From positions 1 to 9,055 of the forward strand of contig JAGWRJ010000391.1 in the NCBI GenBank assembly GCA_028869725.1: a DNA stretch of 9,055 bases, read 5' to 3'. Positions within the stretch are counted from its first letter, which is position 1. Each line of letters opens with the position of its first letter. Below, piece by piece: positions 1 to 7,414 of the stretch. Position numbers and translations under genes: made by a program. The stretch is from Alphaproteobacteria bacterium. GTDB lineage: Bacteria > Pseudomonadota > Alphaproteobacteria > Micropepsales > Micropepsaceae. The notes under the pieces are model-generated. The model was not told the origin of the DNA. It was given only the letters and a program-made list of their open reading frames with translations, and did no database searches.

Positions 1-210
1 GTCACGGCGCTGGGCTTGCTGCCGCTGGCGATCGGCGCGCATCTTCCGGGTCAGGAGATCGAAGGGCCGATGGCCATCGTGATCCTCGGCGGCTTGTTCA
101 GTTCGACCGCGCTGACTCTGCTGGTGCTGCCGACCCTGGCGTTGCGCTTCGCGCGGTTCGAGGTGGCGGAGCAGTGGGGCGCCGCCGCGGCACAATCGTC
201 GACGCCATGA
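1..210 (+). CDS. Heavy-metal RND efflux pump (CzcA/CusA type), C-terminal fragment
   Basis: This is the 3' end of a gene that begins left of the window; frame 1 is open from the first base to the TGA at 208-210 and gives 69 residues. It holds the end of the last membrane region of an inner-membrane RND transporter. Motifs typical of the heavy-metal branch are visible: TALGLLPLAIG, then EIEGPMAIVILGGL, STALTLLVLPTLALRF, and a short polar tail. Such pumps use the proton gradient to export divalent or monovalent metal ions (cobalt, zinc, cadmium, copper, silver) through a tripartite complex with a periplasmic adaptor and an outer-membrane channel. The metal cannot be told from this piece. The tail after the last helix (about 20 residues) has normal length for the family, so the gene appears to end naturally just before the IS remnant. 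Confidence 0.85.
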   Translation, partial: VTALGLLPLAIGAHLPGQEIEGPMAIVILGGLFSSTALTLLVLPTLALRFARFEVAEQWGAAAAQSSTP

Positions 211-230
211 CGGCTGCAACCGTGTCTTGA

Positions 231-1501
231 ATGGCGCCCACCATTCTGAACTTGTCGGGCTACCGGGTGGTTGGTGTTCGGGAGGCCGAGCGCGAGTACC
301 ACGTCAAGGCCGAGACGACCGCACCGGAGGGGGCCAATGCCAAGCCGGCCGCAGCGGGGAGACGGTCGGTCACGGCCGCGTCGAGATCCTGGTCCACGAC
401 CCGCCGGTGCATGGCAAGCAGGTCGGCCTCTACGTGGACGCCAGGCAGCGGCGCCGCCAGGGCTGCGGCAAGACCCTCATGGAGACGCTGCCCGGGGTCA
501 ACGACGCTAGGCGCATGACTCAGCGCCTGGTCCGGTGGGTCGGCGAGCGGTCGCTGCGCCACTCCTTCACCAGCATCGCCAAGGAGATCGGCGTCGCGGA
601 GGGGACGATCCGCAACGTCTTCGCGGACCATGTGGCGGAGCTTGAGCGCACGATCGAGTTCCAGACCCCGCAATGGATGGGCATCGACGAGATCCACATC
701 ATCTGTCGGCCCCGGGCGGTGTTCTCGAACCTGAAGAACAACACCGCCGTCAACCAGCTACCCGACCGTGACAGAAAGGCTATCGCCCGGTATCTCGCCG
801 GCCTGCCGGGCCGAGAGGACGTGCGGTACGTGGCGATCGACATGTGGGTGCCGTACCGCGAGGCTGTGCGCGAGGTGCTGCCCGATGCCATCGTGGTCGT
901 GGACAAGTTCCACGTCCAGCGACTGGGCAACATGGCCCTCGACGAATTCCGCCGGTCGCTGGGCCGCGCCGACAAAGCCGACCCGGCACGCAGGAAGGCG
1001 GCCGGCGTGAAGAAGGACCTGGCCCTGTTCCGCAAGCGCGAGCACGACCTCAACGACCGCGAGCGCCTGCTGCTCTCCGGCTGGCTGAACAACATCCCCG
1101 AGCTCGCCGAGGCGTATCGGCTGAAAGAGTCCCACTTCGACATCTACGAAGCCGGCAGCCAGGCCGAAGCCGCCGCCCGATACGACGCCTGGGCCACGAG
1201 CGTCTAACCGGAACACAGGGCCGCCTTCGCCCCGGCCTTGTCGGCCTGGAGGAACTGGCAGCCGCAGATCCTGGCCTACTTCGACCACTGCATCACCAAC
1301 GCCTTCACCGAGAGTCTGAACAGCCTGATCCGCTCCATCAACCGGTGCGGCCGTTGCCACAGCTTCGAGGTGCTGCGCGCCCTGGTCCTGTACTCCAAGG
1401 GTGCGCATCGGATCGAGACCAAACACAGATCCTTCGCCAAGCAGAGCTGGGACAAAGAGACCTTCGACCGAGCGCCACCCACCGAGTTCGCCTACACGGG
1501 G
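231..1501 (+). pseudogene. ISL3-family transposase, disrupted
   Basis: This is a DDE transposase of the ISL3 family, broken in at least two places. The reading begins at ATG 231 (MAPTILNLSGYRVVGV, a typical start for this group) in frame 3. It must move to frame 2 in or near the G-run at 329-333; one missing base would explain the shift. Frame 2 then carries HGKQVGLYVDARQRR with a degenerate CG knuckle, a helix-turn-helix (FTSIAKEIGVAEGTIRNVF) and the catalytic part. The first Asp is at 686-688 (GIDEIH), the second at 902-904 (VVVDKFH) and the Glu at 1310-1312 (TNAFTESLNSLIR). An in-frame TAA at 1205-1207 lies before the Glu, so no product would carry the full triad. The family's C-terminal tail appears to run to about 1490-1515 and then merges with hsdR. 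I could not find terminal inverted repeats; only 20 bases separate ATG 231 from the upstream stop, so both IS ends may be lost. Confidence 0.88.
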
Positions 1502-4339
1502 ATGGTGGGCTGGGCGGGGATCGAATCCGACGGCGGCAAACGAGGCGCCCTGGTGCAGGTGGTGGACTGGACCAATCAGGACAACGACTGGCTGGTGGTC
1601 AACCAGTTCGCGGTCAAGGGCAAGCTGCCGGTACGCCCGGACATGGTGGCGTTCCTCAACGGTCTGCCGGTCGGCGTCATAGAACTGAAGAACCCGGCCG
1701 ACCTCAATGCCGACGTGCGTGCGGCGTTCCGCCAGGTGACCAACTACCAAAACGAGGTGCCACAGCTTTTCGAGCCCTCCGCAGTCAACGTCATCTCGGA
1801 TGGTGCGGTGGCGCGCGTGGGCTCCATCACGGCTGATTTCGACCGCTACGCGCCGTGGCGGTTGGCCGAGGGCTTCGATTCCAAAGGCAAGCTCGAACTC
1901 GAAATCCTGGTGCGCGGCCTGTTTCGGCAGGACACCTTTCTCGCCTACTTGCGTGACTTCATCCTGTTTCAGCAGGAGAGCGGCAAGACCTTCAAGATCG
2001 TTGCGGGCTACCACCAGATGCGCGGCACGCTCAAAGCCGTGCAGCGGGCCAAGGATGCCCTGCGCAGCGCCGATGGACTGGGTGGTACGGTCTGGTTCAC
2101 CCAAGGCTCGGGCAAGAGCTTCCTGGCCCTGTTCTACGTCGCCATGCTGCAGGAAGCGCCCGAGTTCCAGAATCCGACCTTCGTCATGGTCACGGATCGC
2201 AACGACCTCGACGGCCAGCTTTACGAGACATTCGATGCGGCCTACGACAAGCTCCGCACCAAGCCCGTACAGATCGACAGCCACGATGATCTGCGCGCCA
2301 AGCTGGGCGAACAGCCCGCCGGCGGCATCTTTTTCACGACCATCCAGAAGTTCAAGCCCAAGGTGCAGGGGAAGCGCCTAGAGCCCATCTCCACGCGCCG
2401 CAACCTGGTCGTGATCTGTGACGAGGCCCACCGCACCCAGTACGGCTTCAAGGCCGTGGTGGACAGCAAGACCGGCATCACCCGGTATGGCCTGGCCACA
2501 CACCTGCGTGATGCTTTTCCGCATGCCGTGTTCATGGGCATGACCGGCACGCCGACATCCGCCGAAGACCGCGACACCCAGGGTGTGTTCGGCGACTTTG
2601 TGGACATCTACGACGTGGCCGACTCCCAGGAGGACAAGACCACCGTCCCGATCCTTTACGAGGCCCGCGTCATCGACCTGGCCTACAACGAGCAGATCGA
2701 CAGCGACTTGGACGCCGACCTGGAGGCGCTGCTGGACGACGACCAGGATGACAGCGTGCATGACCGCGCCGTGTCGCGGCTCACCCGGCTGGAGTCGGTG
2801 GCCATGGCCGAGAACCGGCTGGGGCGGCTGGCGGGGGATCTGGTCAACCACTGGGAGAAACGGCTGGACTCGCTCGATGGCAAGGGCATGATCGTGGCGA
2901 TCTCCCGCAAGGCGGCCGTCGCGCTTTATGACGAGATCATCCAACTGCGCCCGGAGTGGCACAACTCCGATCTCACCAAGGGCGTGATCAAGATTGTGAT
3001 GACCAGCCCGGCGTCCGACCCGCCGGAACTGCGCGCCCACGCCCTGAGCGCGGCGCAGAAGAAGACCCTGGAAAAGCGCCTCAAAGACCCCGGCGATGCG
3101 CTCAAGCTGGTCATTGTGCGCGATATGTGGCTCACTGGCTTCGACGCCCCCTCGCTGCACACCCTCTATGTCGACAAGCCCATGAAGGGGCACGGCTTGA
3201 TGCAGGCCATCGCCCGCGTGAACCGCGTCTGGCGCGACAAGCCGGGTGGCCTGGTGGTGGACTACATCGGCATCGGCCCGGAGCTGCGGCTGGCGATTGC
3301 CGAGTACGCCAACCTCACCAAGACGACCGAGCCTCCCGTCGATTTCATCGACAACGCGGTGCCGGTGTTGCTCGACACCGTGGATGTGATCCGTGGCATG
3401 TACCACGGCTTCGACTACTCCAGCTTCCGGCAGTCGCCCCAGGCCATGCTGTCCATCCTCGCCCCGGCGATGGATCACATTGCAGGTTTCGATGCCGAAG
3501 ACGACGGCCACGGTCGCAACCGGGGGATCAAGCGCTACCTGGACCAGGCCACCAAGCTGGCCAGGCTGCAAGCCCTGTGCGGCACACACCCGGAAGCGCT
3601 CGCCCTGCGCGAGGAGATGGCCTTCTTCCTGGCCATCCGCAGCATGCTGGCGAAGAGCACGCGCACCGGCTCGGAAACAACCCAAATTGAGCGCGAAGCG
3701 GCGATGCGTCAATTGGTGTCCAAGGCCATTGTGGTGGGCGAGGTCACCGACGTCTACAAGAGCATGGGCCTGGACAAGCCCAATATCTCTGTGCTGGATG
3801 AGCGTTTCCTGGGCGACATTGCGCAATCGCCACAGCGCAACCTGGCTGCCGAACTGTTGCAGCGGCTGATCGATGACGAAATCAAGGCGCGCGGACGGCG
3901 CAACGTCACGCAGCAGGCACTGTTCACGGCCAAGTTGGAAGAGGCCATCGCCCGCTACCGATCCCGCGCCCTGACCACGGTGCAGGTGATCGAAGAACTG
4001 CTCAAGCTGGCGCACGAGTTGAACGCGGCCAAGCCGCCGGAGGGTATGACGGAAGACGAATTCGCCTTCTACCAGGCCCTGGCGCAGAACGAATCGGCGG
4101 TGCAGATCATGGGTGACCCGGTCCTACGGGCCTTGGCACACGAGCTGACCGACAAGCTGCGCAAGTCCGCCACCGTGGACTGGAACAAGCGGGAAAGCGC
4201 CCGCCAGCGCATGCGCGTGCTGGTCAAGGTGCTGCTGGGCAAGTACCGCTATCCGCCCGACAAGCAGACTGAGGCCATCGACAAGGTCATTGAGCAGGCG
4301 GAATTGTTCGCGGATGAGTGGGCGATCGACAGTGAGTGA
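1502..4339 (+). CDS. hsdR: Type I restriction enzyme subunit R, N-terminally truncated, fused to transposase remnant
   Basis: This is the motor and nuclease subunit of a type I restriction-modification complex, which translocates DNA using ATP and cuts unmodified DNA. The open frame really begins in the transposase tail (first possible start TTG 1238, 1033 codons); 1502 is the first ATG near the start of HsdR-like sequence. Neither start has a convincing ribosome binding site. In the numbering from 1238, the PD-(D/E)xK nuclease motif is D135 (RPD), E149 and K151 (ELK), with the spacing seen in EcoR124I. Helicase motifs follow: Walker A GSGKS with K293, DEAH at 395-398, TGTPT at 436-440 and QAIARVNR at 656-663. 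The C-terminal helical region that binds the methylase core looks complete. About 110 N-terminal residues are missing. No hsdM or hsdS is in the window. The motor may fold, but restriction activity is unlikely without its partners. Confidence 0.9.
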   Translation: MVGWAGIESDGGKRGALVQVVDWTNQDNDWLVVNQFAVKGKLPVRPDMVAFLNGLPVGVIELKNPADLNADVRAAFRQVTNYQNEVPQLFEPSAVNVISDGAVARVGSITADFDRYAPWRLAEGFDSKGKLELEILVRGLFRQDTFLAYLRDFILFQQESGKTFKIVAGYHQMRGTLKAVQRAKDALRSADGLGGTVWFTQGSGKSFLALFYVAMLQEAPEFQNPTFVMVTDRNDLDGQLYETFDAAYDKLRTKPVQIDSHDDLRAKLGEQPAGGIFFTTIQKFKPKVQGKRLEPISTRRNLVVICDEAHRTQYGFKAVVDSKTGITRYGLATHLRDAFPHAVFMGMTGTPTSAEDRDTQGVFGDFVDIYDVADSQEDKTTVPILYEARVIDLAYNEQIDSDLDADLEALLDDDQDDSVHDRAVSRLTRLESVAMAENRLGRLAGDLVNHWEKRLDSLDGKGMIVAISRKAAVALYDEIIQLRPEWHNSDLTKGVIKIVMTSPASDPPELRAHALSAAQKKTLEKRLKDPGDALKLVIVRDMWLTGFDAPSLHTLYVDKPMKGHGLMQAIARVNRVWRDKPGGLVVDYIGIGPELRLAIAEYANLTKTTEPPVDFIDNAVPVLLDTVDVIRGMYHGFDYSSFRQSPQAMLSILAPAMDHIAGFDAEDDGHGRNRGIKRYLDQATKLARLQALCGTHPEALALREEMAFFLAIRSMLAKSTRTGSETTQIEREAAMRQLVSKAIVVGEVTDVYKSMGLDKPNISVLDERFLGDIAQSPQRNLAAELLQRLIDDEIKARGRRNVTQQALFTAKLEEAIARYRSRALTTVQVIEELLKLAHELNAAKPPEGMTEDEFAFYQALAQNESAVQIMGDPVLRALAHELTDKLRKSATVDWNKRESARQRMRVLVKVLLGKYRYPPDKQTEAIDKVIEQAELFADEWAIDSE

Positions 4340-5051
4340 CGCAAAGCCGCTGGTAACGTACACCCTGAGCGGTGTGCGCAAGGCCGTCGGGCATGGCGCA
4401 ACAGAACCGGAGATCGGCGACGTGGCCGCCATCATCAAGCAAGACGGTCGGGAGTCTCGTGCGCAGATCTACAGCGAATACGTCGCGGGCAAACTTGCCT
4501 CGATGGTCGGGATCACTGTCGCGGCTGGCGTTCTCGTCGCGCACGCCGCAGGATTGCGTTACGCAAGCCTCAAGGTGGCTGAGGTCGGCTTCACCTTGAC
4601 TGACATCGAGGCGGAGCATGCCGATGCGGTCGTCGCCCGGTATCCCGTCGAAGCCGCAAATCTAGCGGTGTTCGATGTCTGGATTGGCAACAGCGACCGT
4701 TCTGGCAATTTGCGCGCCAACCTTCAGGAATCGACTGACAACCTGATGATCGGACTCGACCACGGTGGCAGCCTGCTCAGCGTCGGCGACAGTATCGACG
4801 CTGCGCTTCAACGCCTACGGCGGGAAGATTTTCCGCGAGGACACATGTTCGCCAAGCGGCTCGACCGACGACTGGCCGATGCTATGGTCACACGGATCAT
4901 GCGCGTCAGCGACGAAGCTGTTCAGGATGCGTGCGTACTCGGCGAGACGCTCGGTTCGGTCATCCTGCCGGATCAGGCCGATCTGGCTGATGCGCTCATC
5001 TGGCGACGGGACGAACTTCCAGGCATTGTGGACCGACTGCTTTTTGGGTGA
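4332..5051 (+). CDS. Small HipA-like kinase-fold protein
   Basis: This 239-residue protein resembles the short HipA-like kinase families (HipA_2 type) rather than full-length HipA. In numbering from GTG 4332, K36 (AAIIKQDG) fits the ATP-binding lysine and E49 (YSEYVAGKLA) the helix-C glutamate. The segment GNSDRSGNL gives the catalytic D122 and the metal-binding N126, and LDHGG gives D143, the equivalent of the DFG aspartate. A phosphotransferase role is therefore plausible, but the substrate is unknown; HipA itself phosphorylates glutamyl-tRNA synthetase. The GTG overlaps the hsdR stop by 8 bases, suggesting translational coupling. ATG 4314 and ATG 4290 are alternative in-frame starts deeper inside hsdR. 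No HipB-like antitoxin lies beside it, so a classical HipBA toxin is unlikely. The coupling to hsdR suggests an accessory of the restriction locus. The fold assignment is by motif only. Confidence 0.68.
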   Translation: MSDAKPLVTYTLSGVRKAVGHGATEPEIGDVAAIIKQDGRESRAQIYSEYVAGKLASMVGITVAAGVLVAHAAGLRYASLKVAEVGFTLTDIEAEHADAVVARYPVEAANLAVFDVWIGNSDRSGNLRANLQESTDNLMIGLDHGGSLLSVGDSIDAALQRLRREDFPRGHMFAKRLDRRLADAMVTRIMRVSDEAVQDACVLGETLGSVILPDQADLADALIWRRDELPGIVDRLLFG

Positions 5052-5109
5052 CGCTTCCTCGGATGCGCTTATTCGACGAAAATGGGAACCCGACGGACCC
5101 TCAAGTGAC

Positions 5110-5114
5110 GGGAG
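5110..5114 (+). promoter_or_regulatory. Ribosome binding site deciding the start of the lysine-rich gene
   Basis: GGGAG lies 8 bases before ATG 5123. It is the clearest Shine-Dalgarno sequence in this cluster and is the reason for choosing that start over GTG 5048 or ATG 5063. Confidence 0.5.
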
Positions 5115-5122
5115 TGAATGCG

Positions 5123-5266
5123 ATGACGACAAGCAAGAAAGAAGCGACGCTTGCCAGCAAAATCTTGCGCAAACCGGGAAGCACGCCCGCGCAGAAGTCG
5201 GTTGCTGGGTCTGATCTCGCCCAGGCGAAGAAGAAGCCAGCCTCACCGCCGAAGAAGAAAAAGTAA
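5123..5266 (+). CDS. Very small lysine-rich protein of unknown function
   Basis: This 47-residue protein has 12 lysines and ends in SPPKKKK. Its N-terminal half (TTSKKEATLASKILRKPG, then KSVAGSDLAQ) looks like a conserved short motif. I recall similar small proteins annotated only as hypothetical, but I cannot name a family. It has no signal peptide or membrane segment. The high charge suggests nucleic acid binding or a disordered tail, which is inference only. Longer forms are possible in the same frame: ATG 5063 (67 residues) or GTG 5048 (72 residues). The GTG overlaps the stop of the kinase-like gene in a GTGA junction, typical of translational coupling. In any version it sits directly behind the kinase-like gene and may be its partner. 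Its stop lies 16 bases from the stop of the convergent GIY-YIG gene, with no clear terminator between them. Confidence 0.6.
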   Translation: MTTSKKEATLASKILRKPGSTPAQKSVAGSDLAQAKKKPASPPKKKK

Positions 5267-5282
5267 TGCTTTTGCCTGGCGG

Positions 5283-5588
5283 TCATGGCCTGTAGGTCGC
5301 AGGTCCGGGCAACGCATCCTGAACCGGCCACTGCGCGGCCATCCAGCGCTTTTGCCCAGGCGTCAGCCGCTTGATCGTGCGCTCCAGCTTGCTGGCTTCG
5401 GAGCGGTCTCTGCAGGGCTTGGCAGCGATCATGCGCGATGGCTTGTTCAGCCGCGTGAACATTGCACCTTTGCCGGTCGCATGCTTGCGGAACCGTTCGG
5501 CGAGGTCGGGTGTGATGCCGGTGTACAGCCTGCCGTTCTCGCATTCGAGCAAGTAAACGAACCAGACCTGACTACTCTGTCCGTTCAC
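5283..5588 (-). CDS. GIY-YIG nuclease-domain protein (UPF0213/YhbQ-like)
   Basis: This 101-residue single-domain protein has the GIY-YIG fold: WFVYLLEC carries the first half of the motif (VYLL), RLYTGIT the second (YTGI), and the conserved Arg is in DLAERFRKH. The ending SKLERTIKRLTPGQKRWM matches stand-alone proteins of the UPF0213 group, whose catalytic Glu falls in this region (E in SKLERTIK). The group is linked to DNA nicking or repair, but its role is not firmly known. GTG 5588 is chosen because GAGG lies 9 bases upstream; ATG 5615 would extend the protein by nine residues. The start overlaps the end of the preceding recombinase-like gene by 17 bases, so it is the last gene of the four-gene minus-strand operon. 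Whether it takes part in mobility or is a passenger is unknown. Confidence 0.85.
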   Translation of the reverse strand: MNGQSSQVWFVYLLECENGRLYTGITPDLAERFRKHATGKGAMFTRLNKPSRMIAAKPCRDRSEASKLERTIKRLTPGQKRWMAAQWPVQDALPGPATYRP

Positions 5589-6936
5589 CGCGGATGACCT
5601 CGTTACGGCTTTCAACCATCGCGGGATCGACGGTCATGTGCAGATCCCACTCGAAGACTTTCTCCACGTAGGCCAGCGTCGGCAGCGATACACCCAGAAC
5701 GCGATGAAGTGCTCCACGGTCGGTGATTCCCGACCGGATCAAGTTGGCGACGGCGCCAAGCCGCAGGGGACGAAGCAGCACTTCGACCGCCTGGCGAACC
5801 TTTCGGCCAAGATACGCTGGCGAGTACCGGAAAAGGCGGGTGTCCGAGAGCGCGTCATCGTCGACGACCTTGGGCGCAAGTTGTATGAGGTAACGGGTCG
5901 TCATTGGATCCAGCGGGGTCCATTGCTCTGCGAAGAGCGCTTCGACTTTGCCATCTCGCTTGCGGAAATTGCCATACGTCAGTTCGGCACTGCGGGTGGG
6001 AGTCTGCGCGAACAGGGCGAGAAATAGACCGGCGACGATGGCCTGCGAATCGGAGCAACCAATCAAGCGTTTGAGCGCCGCAGGAATTTCGGCGATCGGC
6101 ATCACCGCTTCAGCCGGTGGCTTCGGACGCAGTTTCGGACGAACAAAGCGCTGCGTTAGCCGGAAGTTCTGGCGAATGAACTGCAAAAACGTGTAGGCGC
6201 GAGCCGCAGCCCAGCGGTCGGTTGCGCTGAGGTAGTCGTCGAGGTGATGCTGCGCGACTTGCGGCCACTGCTGGAGCCCCTTGCCGGCGAGGAATTCACA
6301 AAACGCACGCGCATCATGTCCGCGCTTGTGCACGGTATTGGGGCTATAGCGGTGGCCGTGCCGGTGCTTGATCTCGGCAATTCGGTGCGTCTTTTCCACG
6401 AACAGCGTAACGCCGCGCTCGAAATCCTCCGGCAGCATGATCGCGGGCCGCTCACGCTTCTCTTTCTTTGTTTGAGCGGCCGCGTCGTCGTGCTGACGAA
6501 GCTGTTCCAGGATGTTCTCAAGGTGGGCGCGCATTGTGGACTGAGCGGCCAGCCGTTCCGCGAAGAGATGCACAGCGTGTGGTCGGAAGTCGCGCTGGAG
6601 CTCCTCGACCTGTTCCATGGTCAGTTGACCACCCTGCGTCAGTTCAAGAACCCGAGTCGTGATGGCTAACCGTAGGCGATGCGACGATTCGGTCCGCGCC
6701 GATCGCTGCAGGTAGGACGGCACCGACGCCAAGAGGTCATGCGCATAGGGGTGGTCGGAGTTCTGCCAGCATTCTCGCGGCAAAGCGCCGACCACGTTCC
6801 CGCAAATCGATAGGCAATTGTGGCGCCGATCGTCGTGCTGCACCGGGGCTGTGAATGACCCTCCGCACACGTTGCAGGTGCGCTTACGCGCGCGCTGAGC
6901 AGCGCACGGCGTCGGGCTCTCTTCAGGATTTGCCAT
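5572..6936 (-). CDS. Degenerate tyrosine-recombinase-like protein with N-terminal four-cysteine motif
   Basis: This 454-residue protein starts at ATG 6936, inside the last codons of the Xre gene (14-base overlap), with no Shine-Dalgarno, so coupled translation is likely. Residues 21-45 hold C21-x2-C24-x16-C41-x3-C45, a probable zinc-binding motif. A helical and charged stretch (about 85-165, rich in Gln, Glu and Arg) follows. A SAM-like core-binding region comes next (about 195-260: SPNTVHKRGHDARAFCEFL and a DDYL segment). The C-terminal half resembles a recombinase catalytic domain in which R315 (TPTRSAELT) fits the first Arg and Y423 (LAYVEKVF) the nucleophile. The HxxR motif reads R389-P-L-R392 and the usual LGH reads LGV (414-416), so catalytic residues are partly lost. 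It may be an accessory subunit of the upstream recombinase, as in systems with paired recombinases. The recombinase fold is inferred from motif order, not from a search. Confidence 0.7.
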   Translation of the reverse strand: MANPEESPTPCAAQRARKRTCNVCGGSFTAPVQHDDRRHNCLSICGNVVGALPRECWQNSDHPYAHDLLASVPSYLQRSARTESSHRLRLAITTRVLELTQGGQLTMEQVEELQRDFRPHAVHLFAERLAAQSTMRAHLENILEQLRQHDDAAAQTKKEKRERPAIMLPEDFERGVTLFVEKTHRIAEIKHRHGHRYSPNTVHKRGHDARAFCEFLAGKGLQQWPQVAQHHLDDYLSATDRWAAARAYTFLQFIRQNFRLTQRFVRPKLRPKPPAEAVMPIAEIPAALKRLIGCSDSQAIVAGLFLALFAQTPTRSAELTYGNFRKRDGKVEALFAEQWTPLDPMTTRYLIQLAPKVVDDDALSDTRLFRYSPAYLGRKVRQAVEVLLRPLRLGAVANLIRSGITDRGALHRVLGVSLPTLAYVEKVFEWDLHMTVDPAMVESRNEVIRGERTE

Positions 6937-7414
6937 ACGGGAACAGCGTGACCTTTGGACCGGTGTCGGCATCCGCCACCTTGTTCTTGGTGCCGACGGG
7001 TTTGGCCTTGGCCTCGGGCTTGCCAGGCGTACGCGCGGCTGTAATCGGTGATGCTGGCATGACACGAGTAGCCGGCGCCACGCTCACGACGTGATCGGCG
7101 TCGGCGCGGAGTTGTGCCTGCTCGTAGCGAACGATGGCATGCCGTGGAAACACCAGGGTCGGGTCCAGCTCTTCATCTGCGGCAAGATCGACCGTGATGT
7201 CATACAGATCGTCGGGCATGCATTGCAGGACATTGCACGCCGCGCTCACAAAGCGTAGATCCGTCGCCGGCATATCCTCCTTCTCAAAGCGAGATGCATG
7301 CGAGCTCGACATGGCGAAGCCCGCCTCTGTCATACGACGACCGAACTCGCTCGCACTGCGCAGGCCACGCATGCGGATGAGGACGGCCAGCCGGTTCTTA
7401 AGCGTCACCTTCAT
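6923..7414 (-). CDS. Xre-type helix-turn-helix DNA-binding protein
   Basis: This 163-residue protein has an N-terminal DNA-binding domain of the lambda repressor/Cro class. Helices include LKNRLAVLIRMRG and SASEFGRRMTEAG, and a recognition-type segment SSSHASRFEKE is followed by the scaffold LRFVSAACNVLQCMPDDLYDI, a pattern common in short Xre regulators. From about residue 110 it becomes Ala-, Pro- and Lys-rich and probably disordered, ending in VTLFPYGKS. ATG 7414 has GAAGGG seven bases upstream and overlaps the end of the complete recombinase gene by 17 bases. It lies between two recombinase-type genes in one operon. It could repress the operon through the inverted repeat at 8577-8595 or act as a directionality or targeting factor. 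Both roles are inference. Confidence 0.8.
   Translation of the reverse strand: MKVTLKNRLAVLIRMRGLRSASEFGRRMTEAGFAMSSSHASRFEKEDMPATDLRFVSAACNVLQCMPDDLYDITVDLAADEELDPTLVFPRHAIVRYEQAQLRADADHVVSVAPATRVMPASPITAARTPGKPEAKAKPVGTKNKVADADTGPKVTLFPYGKS

Noticed and set aside
211..230. Left terminal inverted repeat of the ISL3 element
   Set aside because: Only 20 bases separate the pump gene stop from the transposase ATG, and no matching inverted copy was seen near 1480-1560.
758..2284. 508-codon open frame on the minus strand opposite the transposase and hsdR
   Set aside because: It lies antisense to clear transposase and HsdR motifs and shows no recognisable domain; long antisense frames are common in high-GC genes.
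2378..4015. 545-codon open frame on the minus strand opposite hsdR
   Set aside because: It is antisense to HsdR helicase motifs and rich in His, Gln and Val without family features, a typical shadow of codon bias.
5221..5279. Possible bidirectional terminator between the convergent genes (CCAGGC and GCCTGG, with inner AAAAG and CTTTT)
   Set aside because: The outer arms are 47 bases apart and the inner stem is only five A/T-rich pairs, so it is too weak to call.
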